This document shows positions 18,872-28,571 of a DNA stretch of 64,000 nucleotides, one piece after another (position 1 is the first letter of the stretch; every line of letters begins with the position of its first letter). The notes beneath the pieces were generated by a model, which worked only from the letters and a program-made list of their open reading frames with translations, ran no database searches and was not told where the DNA came from. The position numbers and the translations under genes are program-made. Origin of the DNA: Stenopsyche tienmushanensis (taxonomy: Eukaryota; Arthropoda; Insecta; Trichoptera; Stenopsychidae); contig WACJ01000331.1 of the NCBI GenBank assembly GCA_008973525.1, forward strand, positions 186,001-250,000. The letters are read 5' to 3'.

Positions 18872-21800
18872 GTCGTCTCACGTCCAATCAAAAAACTCGC
18901 GCACACCGCCCATTCACTTCGGGCAGATCAATCTAGGCAGATCGAAAGCAGCAATATCTGAACTGCACAAGTTGGCCACAGAGTATAAACTAGACATTGT
19001 TCTGGCGCAAGAGCCGCCTCATCACTCCGGAACAATCCCAGGACTTGGAAATGGCACTCGAGCGATTTTTGCGGATCCCAAACCGGGAGCCGCAGTCATC
19101 ATTTATAACAGGCAGATCGAAGCCATGATGCTCGCGCAGGCATCTGGCAAACACCACGTCTGTGCAGAAATTAAAGTCGGAGGAGAATCATTCTACGTAA
19201 TCTCGTCTTACTTTCAATTTGCCGAAGATCCAGAAACAATCATCGCAGGGCTACAGAACGCAATGAGCATTCTTGAAACCGGGCACAGAGCCAAGATCCT
19301 AATCGGTTCAGACACAAATGCGCACTCATCACTATGGGGTCCGCACAAAGCAAGGTACTATCCCTCTGAATCGAGAAGAAATGACGCTGTGGAAAATTTT
19401 ATCATGGGCAATGACCTTGTTGTCATTAACGATCCTAGTAGCCCACCCACTTTTGCCGGTGTTATGGGCACCAGCCACATAGATGTCACAATGACAAGCC
19501 GATCGCTTGCAGGAAGAATCAGCAACTGGCATGTGAAAGAGTACGCAACCTGTAGCGATCACAACTTGATAATTTTTGATCTACCTCAGATTGCAAACAG
19601 AAACAACGCAGAAATACAGGTGTCTAGTATCCCGCCACGCTTTAGATCGAGGAAAAGAATAGAGGAGCTAGATGAGCCTCTAGCTAAAAAAATGGAGAGT
19701 TTTGACAGTGTCGTACTTTGCCATACTCTAGGCGCGGAACAAGCTGCAGAAAAACTCAATGCTGCTATCATGGAGGCGGCTGAGGATGGACTTGGAAGAT
19801 CTTCCGCCACAAGGAAGTCCGTACCCCCTTGGTGGAGCGCAGAATTGTCCCTACAAAGGGCGCTCCTTCGCAGAGCGAGGAGGAAATGGCAACTAGCCAG
19901 GAGAGACAAACAAAACTGCCCTCCTGACGAATTAAAAAGACTTGCTGTCTTTAGGAAAAGGCTAGCAGCCCAATACAAGATGGCCATTGGTAAGGCTAAG
20001 CTGACATCGTGGAGAGAGTTTATTAACGAGCAGAGGAGGCCAAGCCCCTGGGGGCCAGCATACAAAGCCATTTCCACGGGACCCAGCAAAGTCAGTGCTG
20101 GAATCCGGGACCCCACTACGAACATTATTGCCACAAACATGACTCAATCCATGAACTTCTTACTAAAAACTCTGTTACCTCATGACACTCCAGAAACGGA
20201 CCTGCCGATACACAAAGCCATCAGAGCAGAAGCCTCATCAGAAACTTCCCATGAGGGGCCAAATGCTACTCTGCCCGACTTGGAAGAACTAGAAGAACTG
20301 GAAGAACTAGAAAAACCTAAACTCCATGAAGTCTCCGGGAATAGACAGAATTGATGGCAGGATAATCAAGCGTGCATACCCCCAAATTGATGTCGACCTC
20401 TGTCATATCTACAGAGAATGTTTCCGCTGCGGAGTTTTCCCCAGTTGCTGGAAAGTGGGACTGGCGGTGATACTGCCCAAGGCGAAAACGGAAAAACCAC
20501 CCAGCGAGCCAAAGGCCCATCGGATTATCGTTCTCCTTCCACTACTTGGTAAACTGCTGGAAAAAATAATGGCTAACAGACTGAACTTGACTTATGAAGG
20601 CACTAAGCCTCTTTCTGACAAGCAGTTCGGTTTCAGACCAGGGAAGTCGACTGTGCATGCCTTACAAAAGGTCATCAGCACAGTCGAAAATTCCAGCTCC
20701 AAATACGTTATGGCATTACTTCTTGATTTCCAAGGAGCTTTCGACAACACCTGGTGGGATTTGATCATTATTAGACTTCGAAGAAGTGGAATTCCCACCA
20801 ATTTGATCAACCTCACTAGAAGTTATTTGTCTAACAGAACCGTCGTTGCTCAGGCAGGAGGTGAGATGATTGAACGCAAGCTCACAATGGGATGCCCGCA
20901 AGGCTCTGTATTGGGACCACTTCTGTGGAACATCGTGCTTGACGACGTTCTACAGTCTGCGCTGCCAACCGGCTGTGACCTCGTAGCCTATGCCGACGAC
21001 CTCACCATATTGGTTTGCGGGAAATCTCGCCGAGAAATCTCGGATAGAGCTAACGAGGTCACCAGCTTTCTTTGGGACTGGAGCGTTAGAAACAAGCTTA
21101 CATTCGCGCCCAAAAAATCAGTAGGGATCATGCTGAAAGGCCCAAAAGGGCTACGCGCGCCGTCAGTCAAACTGGGCGGAGATGTGGTGCCATTCAAAAA
21201 GCACACAACCTATTTGGGCGTCACGTTAAGCGAAGGATGCCAGTTCAAACAAAATATCGCTGACGTGACTGCCAAAGCTGCAAGGGCGTTTAGCAAGATG
21301 TCCAGACTTGCTGGAGCGAATTGGGGCCTTAGCAGGGATAACATGCGCATCGCCTATGATGCCATATATGTCAGCATTGCGCTATACGGAGCCGGGGCAT
21401 GGTCCGAAAGACTAGGAAGATACGGCATGTGCAAAACCAGCCATAGACGCCTTAACAGTGCACAAAGACTGCCGCTACTCCGCATCACCGGGGCCTACCG
21501 GACAGTCTCAACAGACAGCCTCCCGGTACTAGCTGGAATATTACCCCTCGATCTAAAAATGCAGGTCAGCGCCTGCAAATTTCGACGGGAAAACGGACAA
21601 GTAGTTAAAGTCGGCAAACAAGTCCTCAATCCCGAGGACGTGACGATTGTGGGTTCGAGAGATCTGAGAGAGTGGGCACGGAGGGCTGCGTTGGAGGAAT
21701 GGGAGTGTAGGTGGTCATCTTCGACCACTGGGCGCCATCTTTATTTGTTCTTCGACTCCGTTCAACGGAGGAATAAATTTCCTTGGATATGTCCTAATCA

Positions 21801-22143
21801 CTGGACATCACAGTTCCTCACGGGACATGGCCGTTTTAGCGCTCACTTAATGGGGCTTGGCCTCGCGAACACCTCGGAGTGTCCATGCGGTGATCGGTGC
21901 ATGGACGCAGATCACATTCTGTGGTCATGTCCTGGGATGGCATCTGAAAGAGAGGAGCTCCTACGCCGAGTGCGCGCGTCACGTGAGGGGCCTGTGGGAC
22001 ACAAGGATCTGGTAGCCCGTCCTGGTGCCTTCAGCGCCTTCAATGCATTTTGCACAAGTTTCGGCGCTAAAGGCGCTCCAGGTGAGTACTACGAGGCGCA
22101 TTGGATCGATCCAAGAACCCTCGTGGCTGACGCTGTAACTTAA
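18864..22143 (+). pseudogene. ORF2 endonuclease/reverse transcriptase of element N, one frameshift
   Basis: Starts at the ATG overlapping the ORF1 stop. The AP endonuclease comes first: FGQINLGRSKAA, DIVLAQEPP, ILIGSDTNAHSSLWG, SHIDVTMTS and CSDHNLIIF. A tandem GAAGAACTA-type expansion near 20280-20310 is followed by a frame change at about 20325, just before MKSPGIDRIDGRII. The reverse transcriptase continues in the new frame with QFGFRPGKST, LDFQGAFDNTWWD, MGCPQGSVLGPLLWN, YADD at 20989-21000 and YLGVTLSEG. The C-terminal CCHC motif is CPCGDRCMDADHILWSC. Apart from that single indel all blocks are intact, so inactivation is recent. Confidence 0.88.
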
Positions 22144-23034
22144 CATTCTAGGCCTCCGCCCCCAACTTTCTCGTTCTTTCACTCTCGTAACCCACACAGT
22201 GGCCGTGCGTTTGCCTCCATTTCCCTCTTTGAATTGATTAAATTGATTTATTTATTTTATTTTTGTTATTTATCTATTTAAGTTATTGAACTATTTTATT
22301 TATCTATCATCAATTATTGAATTATTTTATTTATCTATTATCAATTATTGAGTTATCTTATTTATTTATTTATTTACCTATATTATGTATTCAATTTATT
22401 TACTTATTTAATTTATTTGCTCATTTGTTTGTCAGTCATTTACTTATTTAATTAATTAGTCTATCTATTTATATATTGATGTTTATTTTACTATTATTAA
22501 TTTTAAATCTTACTATTATTTATTTGTATTATTTATTTACTTTATTTATTTATTATTATTGCCTTTTTGGGTTTTTATTTATTTACTTTATTTATTTATT
22601 TATTATTGTTTTTGTTTGAAATTTATCTATTTATTTTATTATTTATATATATTTTACTTTATTTTAATTCTATTATTATTATTTATTATTAATTTTATTT
22701 ATTATTATTATTTTATTTTTTTATTTATTTATTTATTTGTTTATTTATTATTATTTTTTTAGTATTATTATTATTATTTATTATTTTTATTCTATGTTGT
22801 TCTATGTTCTATTTATGATTATTATTATTTTTTTTTACTTACTTTTCACCTGCGTATTTCACAAGTTGAGTCTGGTAATATAGCGAGTGCTGTTATAGGT
22901 TGAATCTCAACCTGGGTACATGCACGTTTTCAAAGAAAAAAAAAAAAAAAAAAACAGAGTGTTAATATCTGTGATTTATAAATTGTTATGTTTATATATT
23001 GTACACTTTTGATTCTTTGAATAAAATAAATATC
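22144..23034 (+). other. 3' UTR of element N, AT-rich low-complexity
   Basis: About 600 bases of TTATTTATT-type sequence (22230-22840) follow the ORF2 stop, then a run of A (about 22937-22957) and a short tail ending AATAAAATAAATATC at the target duplication. The stretch is open in some frames but encodes only Ile/Leu/Phe/Tyr-rich peptides and is not a gene. The internal A run suggests an older 3' end with an added tail. Confidence 0.7.
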
Positions 23035-23305
23035 ATAGTCCCGTCAAACTTCCATAAGAACAATGTTAAATAATCCCGCATTGACTGTTCCCCGATTTAC
23101 CGATTTCCTCGATAAACCGTTTAAATATTTTGGTCCCATCGCAAATATTATCCCGATTGACCGTTTTTATTGCATATTTCTCCGTATCTCGGCAAGAAAG
23201 TTTGACACAGCCGAGTGCAGGTTGGAAAAAATGAAATCATTTTTCTATTCCTAGGAAATCGATGAATCCGCTCTTAGAAAAGAACGTGAGTTTGAGGCGT
23301 CTTTT

Positions 23306-23380
23306 GTATGAGAATATTTGACCGGACTGAGACCGAGAGCGAGATCGAACCGTTACCGGCACCATAGTGTGGATCGGGCC
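23306..23380. mobile_element. Harbinger-type MITE, copy 3 (one half only)
   Basis: Matches the right half of copies 1 and 2: GAATATTTGACCGGACTGAG, GAGATCGAACCGTTACCGGC and the end CACCATAGTGTGGATCGGGCC, followed by TAA. The left half is absent, so it can no longer fold back. It lies in the right arm of the pogo-like element. Confidence 0.8.
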
Positions 23381-23819
23381 TAAAGTGCCAAACAACAAAG
23401 AAGCAAACAAACAAAAAGGAGTTTTTTAAAAAACATTTTTTATATACAGTATGTACAAGTAACTAATAAATAAATGTTTTTTTTAAGATTTTACTTGATT
23501 GTTGTTATTTGAAGCTTTCCCGCATTCACCGTTTCCCGCAATTACCGTTTTTTCCAGGGTCCCTTGGAAAACGTAAAATCGAGGTTTCACTGTATTATAC
23601 CACGTTGCTTTGAATCAATGACATCGATTATCTATCCAAATGGTGTTATCTACCTCGAGCCAATTATGAGTGATGAAGCAAGTACGTATTATATCCAAAC
23701 GAAGAAACGGGAACCCCATGCGAGATACCGAAAATGAATCATTGCGAATGCTATGTCAATCTACGTGTTAATGCATTTAGAGTAAAATGGTCAAGTAAAA
23801 TAAAAATCACGTACACGTA

Positions 23820-24466
23820 TCCTGCGTTTTGCGCCCCAAGCCCAGTTGCGCCCGTGGCAAGCGCCTGCTTTACCACGCGCTACCACGCGACCTTCGTTTG
23901 GCCCATATTATTTCTTAAATATTGTTTTATTATATTTAATTTGCTAAATGACCTTTCAGCTGCTGCAGAAGTGACAGGAATTGTAAAGAATAATAACATT
24001 GCTGTAAATACTTCTGTTTGGTCGCATTCTAGCATTCCATATTTGCTCATTATTTCCTTACATAATTGGTGAACATCCCATGCTTGAGTTAGTTGAAGTA
24101 AAACTAGGTGGTAAATATTAATAAATTGAAGTGAAAAACTAGGGCCTATTATTACATTACTAGGGCGAATTCACAATAAAACGCACATCGATGAATAATA
24201 AAACGCACATATCACTTCCGTCAAATTGACAACACTGCCAACCTACAGAAAGAATTTAGGGGAATTCCTTAGGCATAACTTTTGCATTTCTCTCAACTGA
24301 GTTGTTATGATTAAAGTGGGGTTGCAACCTGTCATATTTATTTTGAAAATGGGAGAAATTTCCAAAAGTTCAGTTCGATCGAGATTTCTGGTAAGGATTC
24401 GGGGGCCCCTGAGCTTGAGGGCCCCGGGGCACTGCCCCGCCTAGCCTCTAGGTAGCTACGCCACTG
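23820..24466 (-). mobile_element. hAT remnant with terminal CAGTGGCGTAGC
   Basis: The end at 24466 reads, inverted, CAGTGGCGTAGCTACCTAGA followed by GGCGGGGCAGTGCCCCGGGG, a common hAT-type terminus with a GC-rich palindrome. Near 23828-23860 the other side has GCGCCCGTGGCAAG, also seen at 4755. Between them is a transposase C-terminus. The left border and the duplication are not clear. Confidence 0.55.
23880..24060 (-). pseudogene. hAT transposase dimerisation domain
   Basis: The reverse strand reads KEIMSKYGMLECDQTEVF, TAMLLFFTIPVTSAAAERSF then SKLNIIKQYLRNNMGQTKV. This is the hAT C-terminal dimerisation block (LLxxxLTIPVTxASAERSFSKLKLIKxYLRxxMxQxRL), of the ZMYM-like subgroup. Only the end of the protein survives; the catalytic core is missing. 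It differs in sequence from the FAM200-like hAT at 8630-9905. Confidence 0.85.
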
Positions 24467-25138
24467 TATAAAACCCTCCTTTCATCGCTAGGGTATTGCC
24501 GGGCTAGAGTGAAGTCCTACGTGACGCAAAAGTGTAACCCGGATTCGCTCCTGATTTCCTATTTCAGGTTGATGTTCGGCGATTTCAAAGCGATGTAGAA
24601 AGTAATGGAAGACGATGTTGTTATCGTTGCGAATGAAATTCTTCATTCGCTTCTCCCCAAGGCCGTTTGCTTGTTGTTCCATTTGTCCTTGTTCTGTTCC
24701 TAATGTTTATAGAACGTAATACATGACATATGTATGTAAGATTTTAAAATTTTTGCGTCATAATGTCTACATTCAAGTGTAAGTCGAAAACCATGTGTTG
24801 ACATAATGTCAACTAACAAGTGGAAAGGGTTAAAACACTACTATACTTTTATTTGTATTTACATGTGTTCTTGTGGCGAAAGGTGGAGTAAATAAAAAAA
24901 AAATAACAAAAACATTGCTTAGTAATATCGCATGTATTTATATTAAAAGTAATACAATAATTAATAGACGTATTTTAAATATTAATACAATTCATTCTTA
25001 TTATACAATTTTTTTTTTTTTTTTTTTTATTTTTTTATTTTTTTTATTTTTTTATTTCTTCTTTTCCTCCCCACGATTCTCGAGATTTAGGAGAATTATG
25101 ATTACATACTTTTAATATTAATCGATTTACAAACAAGG
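24467..25138. other. AT-rich filler; possible piggyBac-type end
   Basis: No gene recognised. GTGGAAAGGGTTAA ends at 24833 and reads, inverted, TTAACCCTTTCCAC, like a piggyBac-type terminus; a palindromic TGTTGACATAATGTCAACTA lies beside it. 25008-25065 is a T-rich low-complexity run. Confidence 0.35.
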
Positions 25139-25159
25139 AAAGTCCGACTGCTTAATTAA

Positions 25160-25190
<31 letters not shown>

Positions 25191-25205
25191 GCGGCGGGAG
25201 TAACA

Positions 25206-25248
<43 letters not shown>

Positions 25249-25294
25249 AAAGCACATGAATGGATTAGCGAGATTCTCTCTGTCCCTATCTACT
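25139..25294 (+). pseudogene. 28S rRNA gene fragment with internal deletion
   Basis: Contains the conserved 28S segments GTCCGACTG.TTAATTAAAAC, GTGAAGAAATTCAAG, GCGCGGGTAA, CTCTTAAGGTAGCCAAATGC and CTCGTCATCTAATTAGT, ending at the R1 target TGTCCCTATCTACT. Between AATTAAAAC (25161) and GTGAAGAAATTC the normal rRNA has roughly 70 further conserved bases (with GCATTGTGATGG and GCCCAGTGCTCTGAATG), absent here. Several conserved positions are also changed (AACAATGACTC, AAGCACATG, AGATTCTCTC). Functional 28S genes do not tolerate this, so it is a pseudogene fragment. The R2 site CTCTTAAGG/TAGCC (25220/25221) is present and empty. Confidence 0.88.
25281..25294 (+). repeat. R1 28S target TGTCCCTATCTACT, upstream of copy A
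   Basis: Exact 14-bp R1 target/duplication sequence at the end of the 28S fragment. R1-A starts at 25295. Confidence 0.95.
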
Positions 25295-26845
25295 CATTCC
25301 GTCGTTGGCGTCCGTTGTGTTCGGATCGGTTTTGGCGAGTTCCGTCAAAAGTCGCGGATATTTGCGTAAACTTGCGTTTTTTGTGCGACCAGTCGATCGG
25401 CAGTGCCATCACGGCCCCTGTGATATTTCGCGCGTAGCGAATTAGCGATTTTTTAACGATTTGGACGTTTTTTCATAAACTTTATTGTTACAAATAATTA
25501 ATTTTTAAAATTAATTACGAGACCGTTTGGGGTTTTTCCCGACGGCTCCAACGCCTGGGGAAGCGCGGGGCGCTCCCTAGCCATCAAGTGGAAATTCAGA
25601 CTCTTCTGAAGACTTTTTAAGTGATAAACTATAAATATTGTGATTTATTGATTAATTTTTGAAATTAACTAAATTGTGAACTTTTCCTGATCGATCCCAT
25701 TTTTGGTGCAATCGTGCGCTCCAATATCAGGAACCTGCCCCCGCGAAAACGCGGTCGGAAAATCGCACTGTTCAAGAGTTATAAGCCTATTATCGATCTA
25801 TTTAAATTTTTTAATTAATAATTGTTTTAATTTTTTGTGTCGGATCGCCCCCAAACTCGCCATGGGGGATGCGGGACTGTCCCGAAACACAACTGTGTAA
25901 AATTGGTTTGGATAATACCACATTTTCAGTGATAAACGAACCAATAAAGATTTCATTGATAACTGAATTAATTTTATATTTTTAATTCCGAAAGTGAAAA
26001 TTGTGAAATAATCTCTAGTGCTGAATGAAGATAGTCCTATCGGACGCCCCTAACCACGGACCAACGAAAACCCGATTCGCCCTCGATAACTTTCAGTGAT
26101 AAACAATAGATTAAAGTTCCCATTCATAAGGTTTAATAAATTTTTATTAATTAATTAAAATGGAAAGCTCGCGTGTTCAAAGTGGAAACTGGCTATAATG
26201 AGAATCGGCTCTTTATATACACACTGACATTAAAAATTTCGGGAAATAAGAAACTTTTCAGTGATAAACTTTGAATAGTAGGAAATTTATTGTTACAAGT
26301 AACGCAGTGGGAGGAGCCACAACGCGTTCGTTAATGCTAACGAGTCAATCAATGAACTCATTGATAATTAAAAATACTACGACGCCGTCGTCGTACAGTC
26401 AAACGGTATAATAACGGACATCAATTTAGATTATTTTGGACAATTAAATATTTGAAAATAATAACAAACAAGTGCGATCGTAATTAAACGACAACACAAT
26501 CTACTGATCAACCAAGCTCCGCCGTCGCAGTGCGACCGGCCATTGCTTAACTCATCGAGCCCGAGACGCCCTCCCCGTCAAGTCGACCGGGACAAATTTG
26601 GTGCGATCGGGCTGAATACTGCTATCAAGCCCGCGGACTCCACGCCCTCCTTCGGGTGGCAATTATAAACATTGATTAGTTTTAAGTTGTTTTTATTTTA
26701 AGTTTACTTCTATGTCCGTCCTACCAATTGTTATCGTAATAAATTTATTGTTATCTGCCTTATTCGCCATTTATGTTTGTTATTGCTGATGTATTAAATT
26801 GTCCCATTCACCCTAGCTCAAGTTGGGTAAGGTAAAGTATCCGGA
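25295..26845 (+). promoter_or_regulatory. 5' UTR of R1-A with spaced AGTGATAAAC repeats
   Basis: AGTGATAAAC occurs at 25620, 25928, 26095 and 26260, usually preceded by TTTTC. The spacing (308, 167, 165) is almost the same as in R1-D (308, then 167 and 166 after removing its piggyBac insert), so the leader is built of degenerate units of about 160 bases. A short hairpin, CCGCGAAAACGCGG, lies near 25740. The internal promoter expected for R1 at the start of the element cannot be pinpointed. Confidence 0.6.
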
Positions 26846-28480
26846 ATGATGGGCCATTCTCCCAAAAAGGGAAGAGGTCGCTCGCCAAACGTGTCTGCGG
26901 CCAACTTGCCGAAATTGCCGACATCGCTAGCGGAAGATCTTGCAGCTGCTACAGCAGCCATGGACTGCACTGAGCCAACGACTCGTCAAGCGTTTACACA
27001 ACCGACACCCTTGACCCCTAATACCGTGATTGCGTTAGATGACGCCTTTACTCCGAAGAAGTCGTTGAGAAGATCGCCCGTTAACGACTCGCTACAGGAA
27101 CTAAACGACCCAGGTGACTCTCCACCGGGGAAAAGAATCTGCGAGAGGTCGTCCTCCCCAGGAACAACTAGCGATATAAGCAGAATAGATCAACTTTCGA
27201 GCGAGTCACTGGAGACCATTGCAGGAAGGAAACCGCCAACATCGTCCGTCCCAGGTATCACAGACCCGCTAAGCGGGAACATTGATTTTTCGGGATACCT
27301 GCTTAAGGCTCAGGGCTTCCACGACGGTATCGGTTCGGTCATCAATGACAAAAACAACAAGCTACTGGTTGACAAAAGGAACAAAGTTGCGGGAATCCTT
27401 GACGATTACAAAGACACCTTCAACAATCTGGCCATGGAAGCGGCAAAACAGGAGATCGCATTCGAGAGAGCCAGAGCCGATTTTGAAAAGGCCAGAGCGG
27501 ACCTAGTCACAGGCAACCTCATTCAGACGCTGAAGAACGACATTATATCAGCAATCAGGGAAGAACTCAAGACGAACTACATGAAATCCAGCTCCGCCAC
27601 AGCCCCGCCGCCTGCATGGAACCAACCGCCACCTTTGAGCATGTCCGCGTTCCCACCCTTGAAATCATGGAACATTCCTTCGAAGGGGGTGCCTCGCGAC
27701 TGGACTGCTAACACTCCGGCCCCGACCGTAATCATTCGACCGAAGGAGCCAGTAGAAGGAACCACGTCCGATAAATCACTGGAAAAAATAAGGGAGATAT
27801 ACACCCCCTCTCAGCATGGCGTATCTTTCACATGGGTCGGACGAGCCAGAGGAGCAGGCGTGACAGTATGTCCCAGAACGGTACAGGAGGCGGAAAAAAT
27901 AGCTAGCTGCTCAACCTTTGCGGACGCTGGTCTCAGAACCGAGATGGTTCACGCCCAACTGCCGAAAGTAATAATTACGGGAATTCCGAAGCTCACTGAG
28001 GAAGAGGTTATAAAGGAGATCCATGAAGCAGCGTTAGCTGATGTCACTACGCTCGAGGAGCTTAAAAAATCGTCAACCGTCCGGTCATTTCGATTTCGGG
28101 AGGGCAGAGACCGTGGAGACCGCGGAACCATGGTCATCAGTGTTCCTCCCGCAATCAGACACGCACTCATCAAACGAACGACCATATATATCGACTGGGT
28201 TCAGTGCAGGGTCCGGGATTTCATCCCGGACTCCCGCTGTTACCGTTGCAACCAATACGGACATATCAGAGCCACTTGTAAGGCCCCCGAGCCGACCTGT
28301 GGCCATTGTGCAGCAACAGGGCATGAGCAAAAGGACTGCACCGGTGATAAGAATACCTGGACCTGCGCCACCTGTAAACCACATGGCAAAGAATCGAAAC
28401 ACAGAACAGGGACATGGGACTGCCCGGCCTTCCAGTCCAATACAAGACGGGGACTCGAACGCATCAACTACAATACGTGA
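26846..28480 (+). CDS. ORF1 gag-like protein of R1-A
   Basis: 544 residues, RNA/DNA-binding ORF1 of an R1 element. It begins MMGHSPKKGRGRSPNV, with SPKK/SP-basic motifs, followed by FTPKKSLRRSPV and DSPPGKRICER at about residues 69-105. Residues 150-230 are charged and helical (NDKNNKLLVDKRNKV; FERARADFEKARADL), probably coiled coil. The central conserved block (FPPLKSWNIPSKGVPRDW, CPRTVQEAEK, VRSFRFREGRDRG) is followed by three zinc knuckles from residue 465: CYRCNQYGHIRATC, CGHCAATGHEQKDC and CATCKPHGKESKH....C. A two-codon insertion (GDRGDRG against GGDRG) is harmless. It ends just before the ORF2 frame; the codon at the site of the R1-D start AUG is ACA here. Confidence 0.93.
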   Translation: MMGHSPKKGRGRSPNVSAANLPKLPTSLAEDLAAATAAMDCTEPTTRQAFTQPTPLTPNTVIALDDAFTPKKSLRRSPVNDSLQELNDPGDSPPGKRICERSSSPGTTSDISRIDQLSSESLETIAGRKPPTSSVPGITDPLSGNIDFSGYLLKAQGFHDGIGSVINDKNNKLLVDKRNKVAGILDDYKDTFNNLAMEAAKQEIAFERARADFEKARADLVTGNLIQTLKNDIISAIREELKTNYMKSSSATAPPPAWNQPPPLSMSAFPPLKSWNIPSKGVPRDWTANTPAPTVIIRPKEPVEGTTSDKSLEKIREIYTPSQHGVSFTWVGRARGAGVTVCPRTVQEAEKIASCSTFADAGLRTEMVHAQLPKVIITGIPKLTEEEVIKEIHEAALADVTTLEELKKSSTVRSFRFREGRDRGDRGTMVISVPPAIRHALIKRTTIYIDWVQCRVRDFIPDSRCYRCNQYGHIRATCKAPEPTCGHCAATGHEQKDCTGDKNTWTCATCKPHGKESKHRTGTWDCPAFQSNTRRGLERINYNT

Positions 28481-28571
28481 TAAACACCTCTCCTCCACCC
28501 AAGTAAACGTCATCAGCACCCATAAGGGACCAAGCCAAGGACGCCGCCGAAGTTTATACTACAATGCACCG

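Larger units (their letters stand above)
17081..23034 (+). mobile_element. R1-clade non-LTR retrotransposon outside 28S (element N)
   Basis: About 5.95 kb between two copies of ATAGTCCCGTCAAACT: a 5' UTR of 370 bases, ORF1 (17450-18871), ORF2 (18864-22143, one frameshift) and an 890-base AT-rich 3' UTR ending AATAAAATAAATATC. Domain order and sequence are those of the R1 clade, but the target is pogo-like DNA, not the 28S site. It differs from the 28S copies in the ORF1 N-terminus and in the 3' UTR. Confidence 0.85.
17002..23592. mobile_element. pogo/Tigger-like DNA transposon, interrupted
   Basis: The left end CAGTGGAACCTCGATCAACCG and the right end, inverse CAGTGAAACCTCGATTTTACG (each quoted to 20-21 bases as cut: CAGTGGAACCTCGATCAACC and CAGTGAAACCTCGATTTTAC), are inverted terminal repeats. 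TA dinucleotides flank both sides (17000-17001 and 23593-23594), the duplication used by the Tc1/mariner/pogo superfamily. Its own sequence is 17002-17080 and 23051-23592, roughly 620 bases, with repeated CCCG..ACCG(T) motifs and no transposase. The interior was split by an R1-clade retrotransposon and received half a Harbinger MITE. Confidence 0.75.

Noticed and set aside
22559..22762. Open frame rich in Phe, Leu, Ile and Tyr
   Set aside because: Low-complexity TTATTT sequence in a 3' UTR; no real protein character.
23734..24072. Forward open frame of 112 residues
   Set aside because: Antisense shadow of the hAT dimerisation domain on the reverse strand.
25139..25294. Functional 28S rRNA gene segment
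   Set aside because: A large conserved part is missing and conserved bases are changed, and the surrounding DNA is not rDNA.
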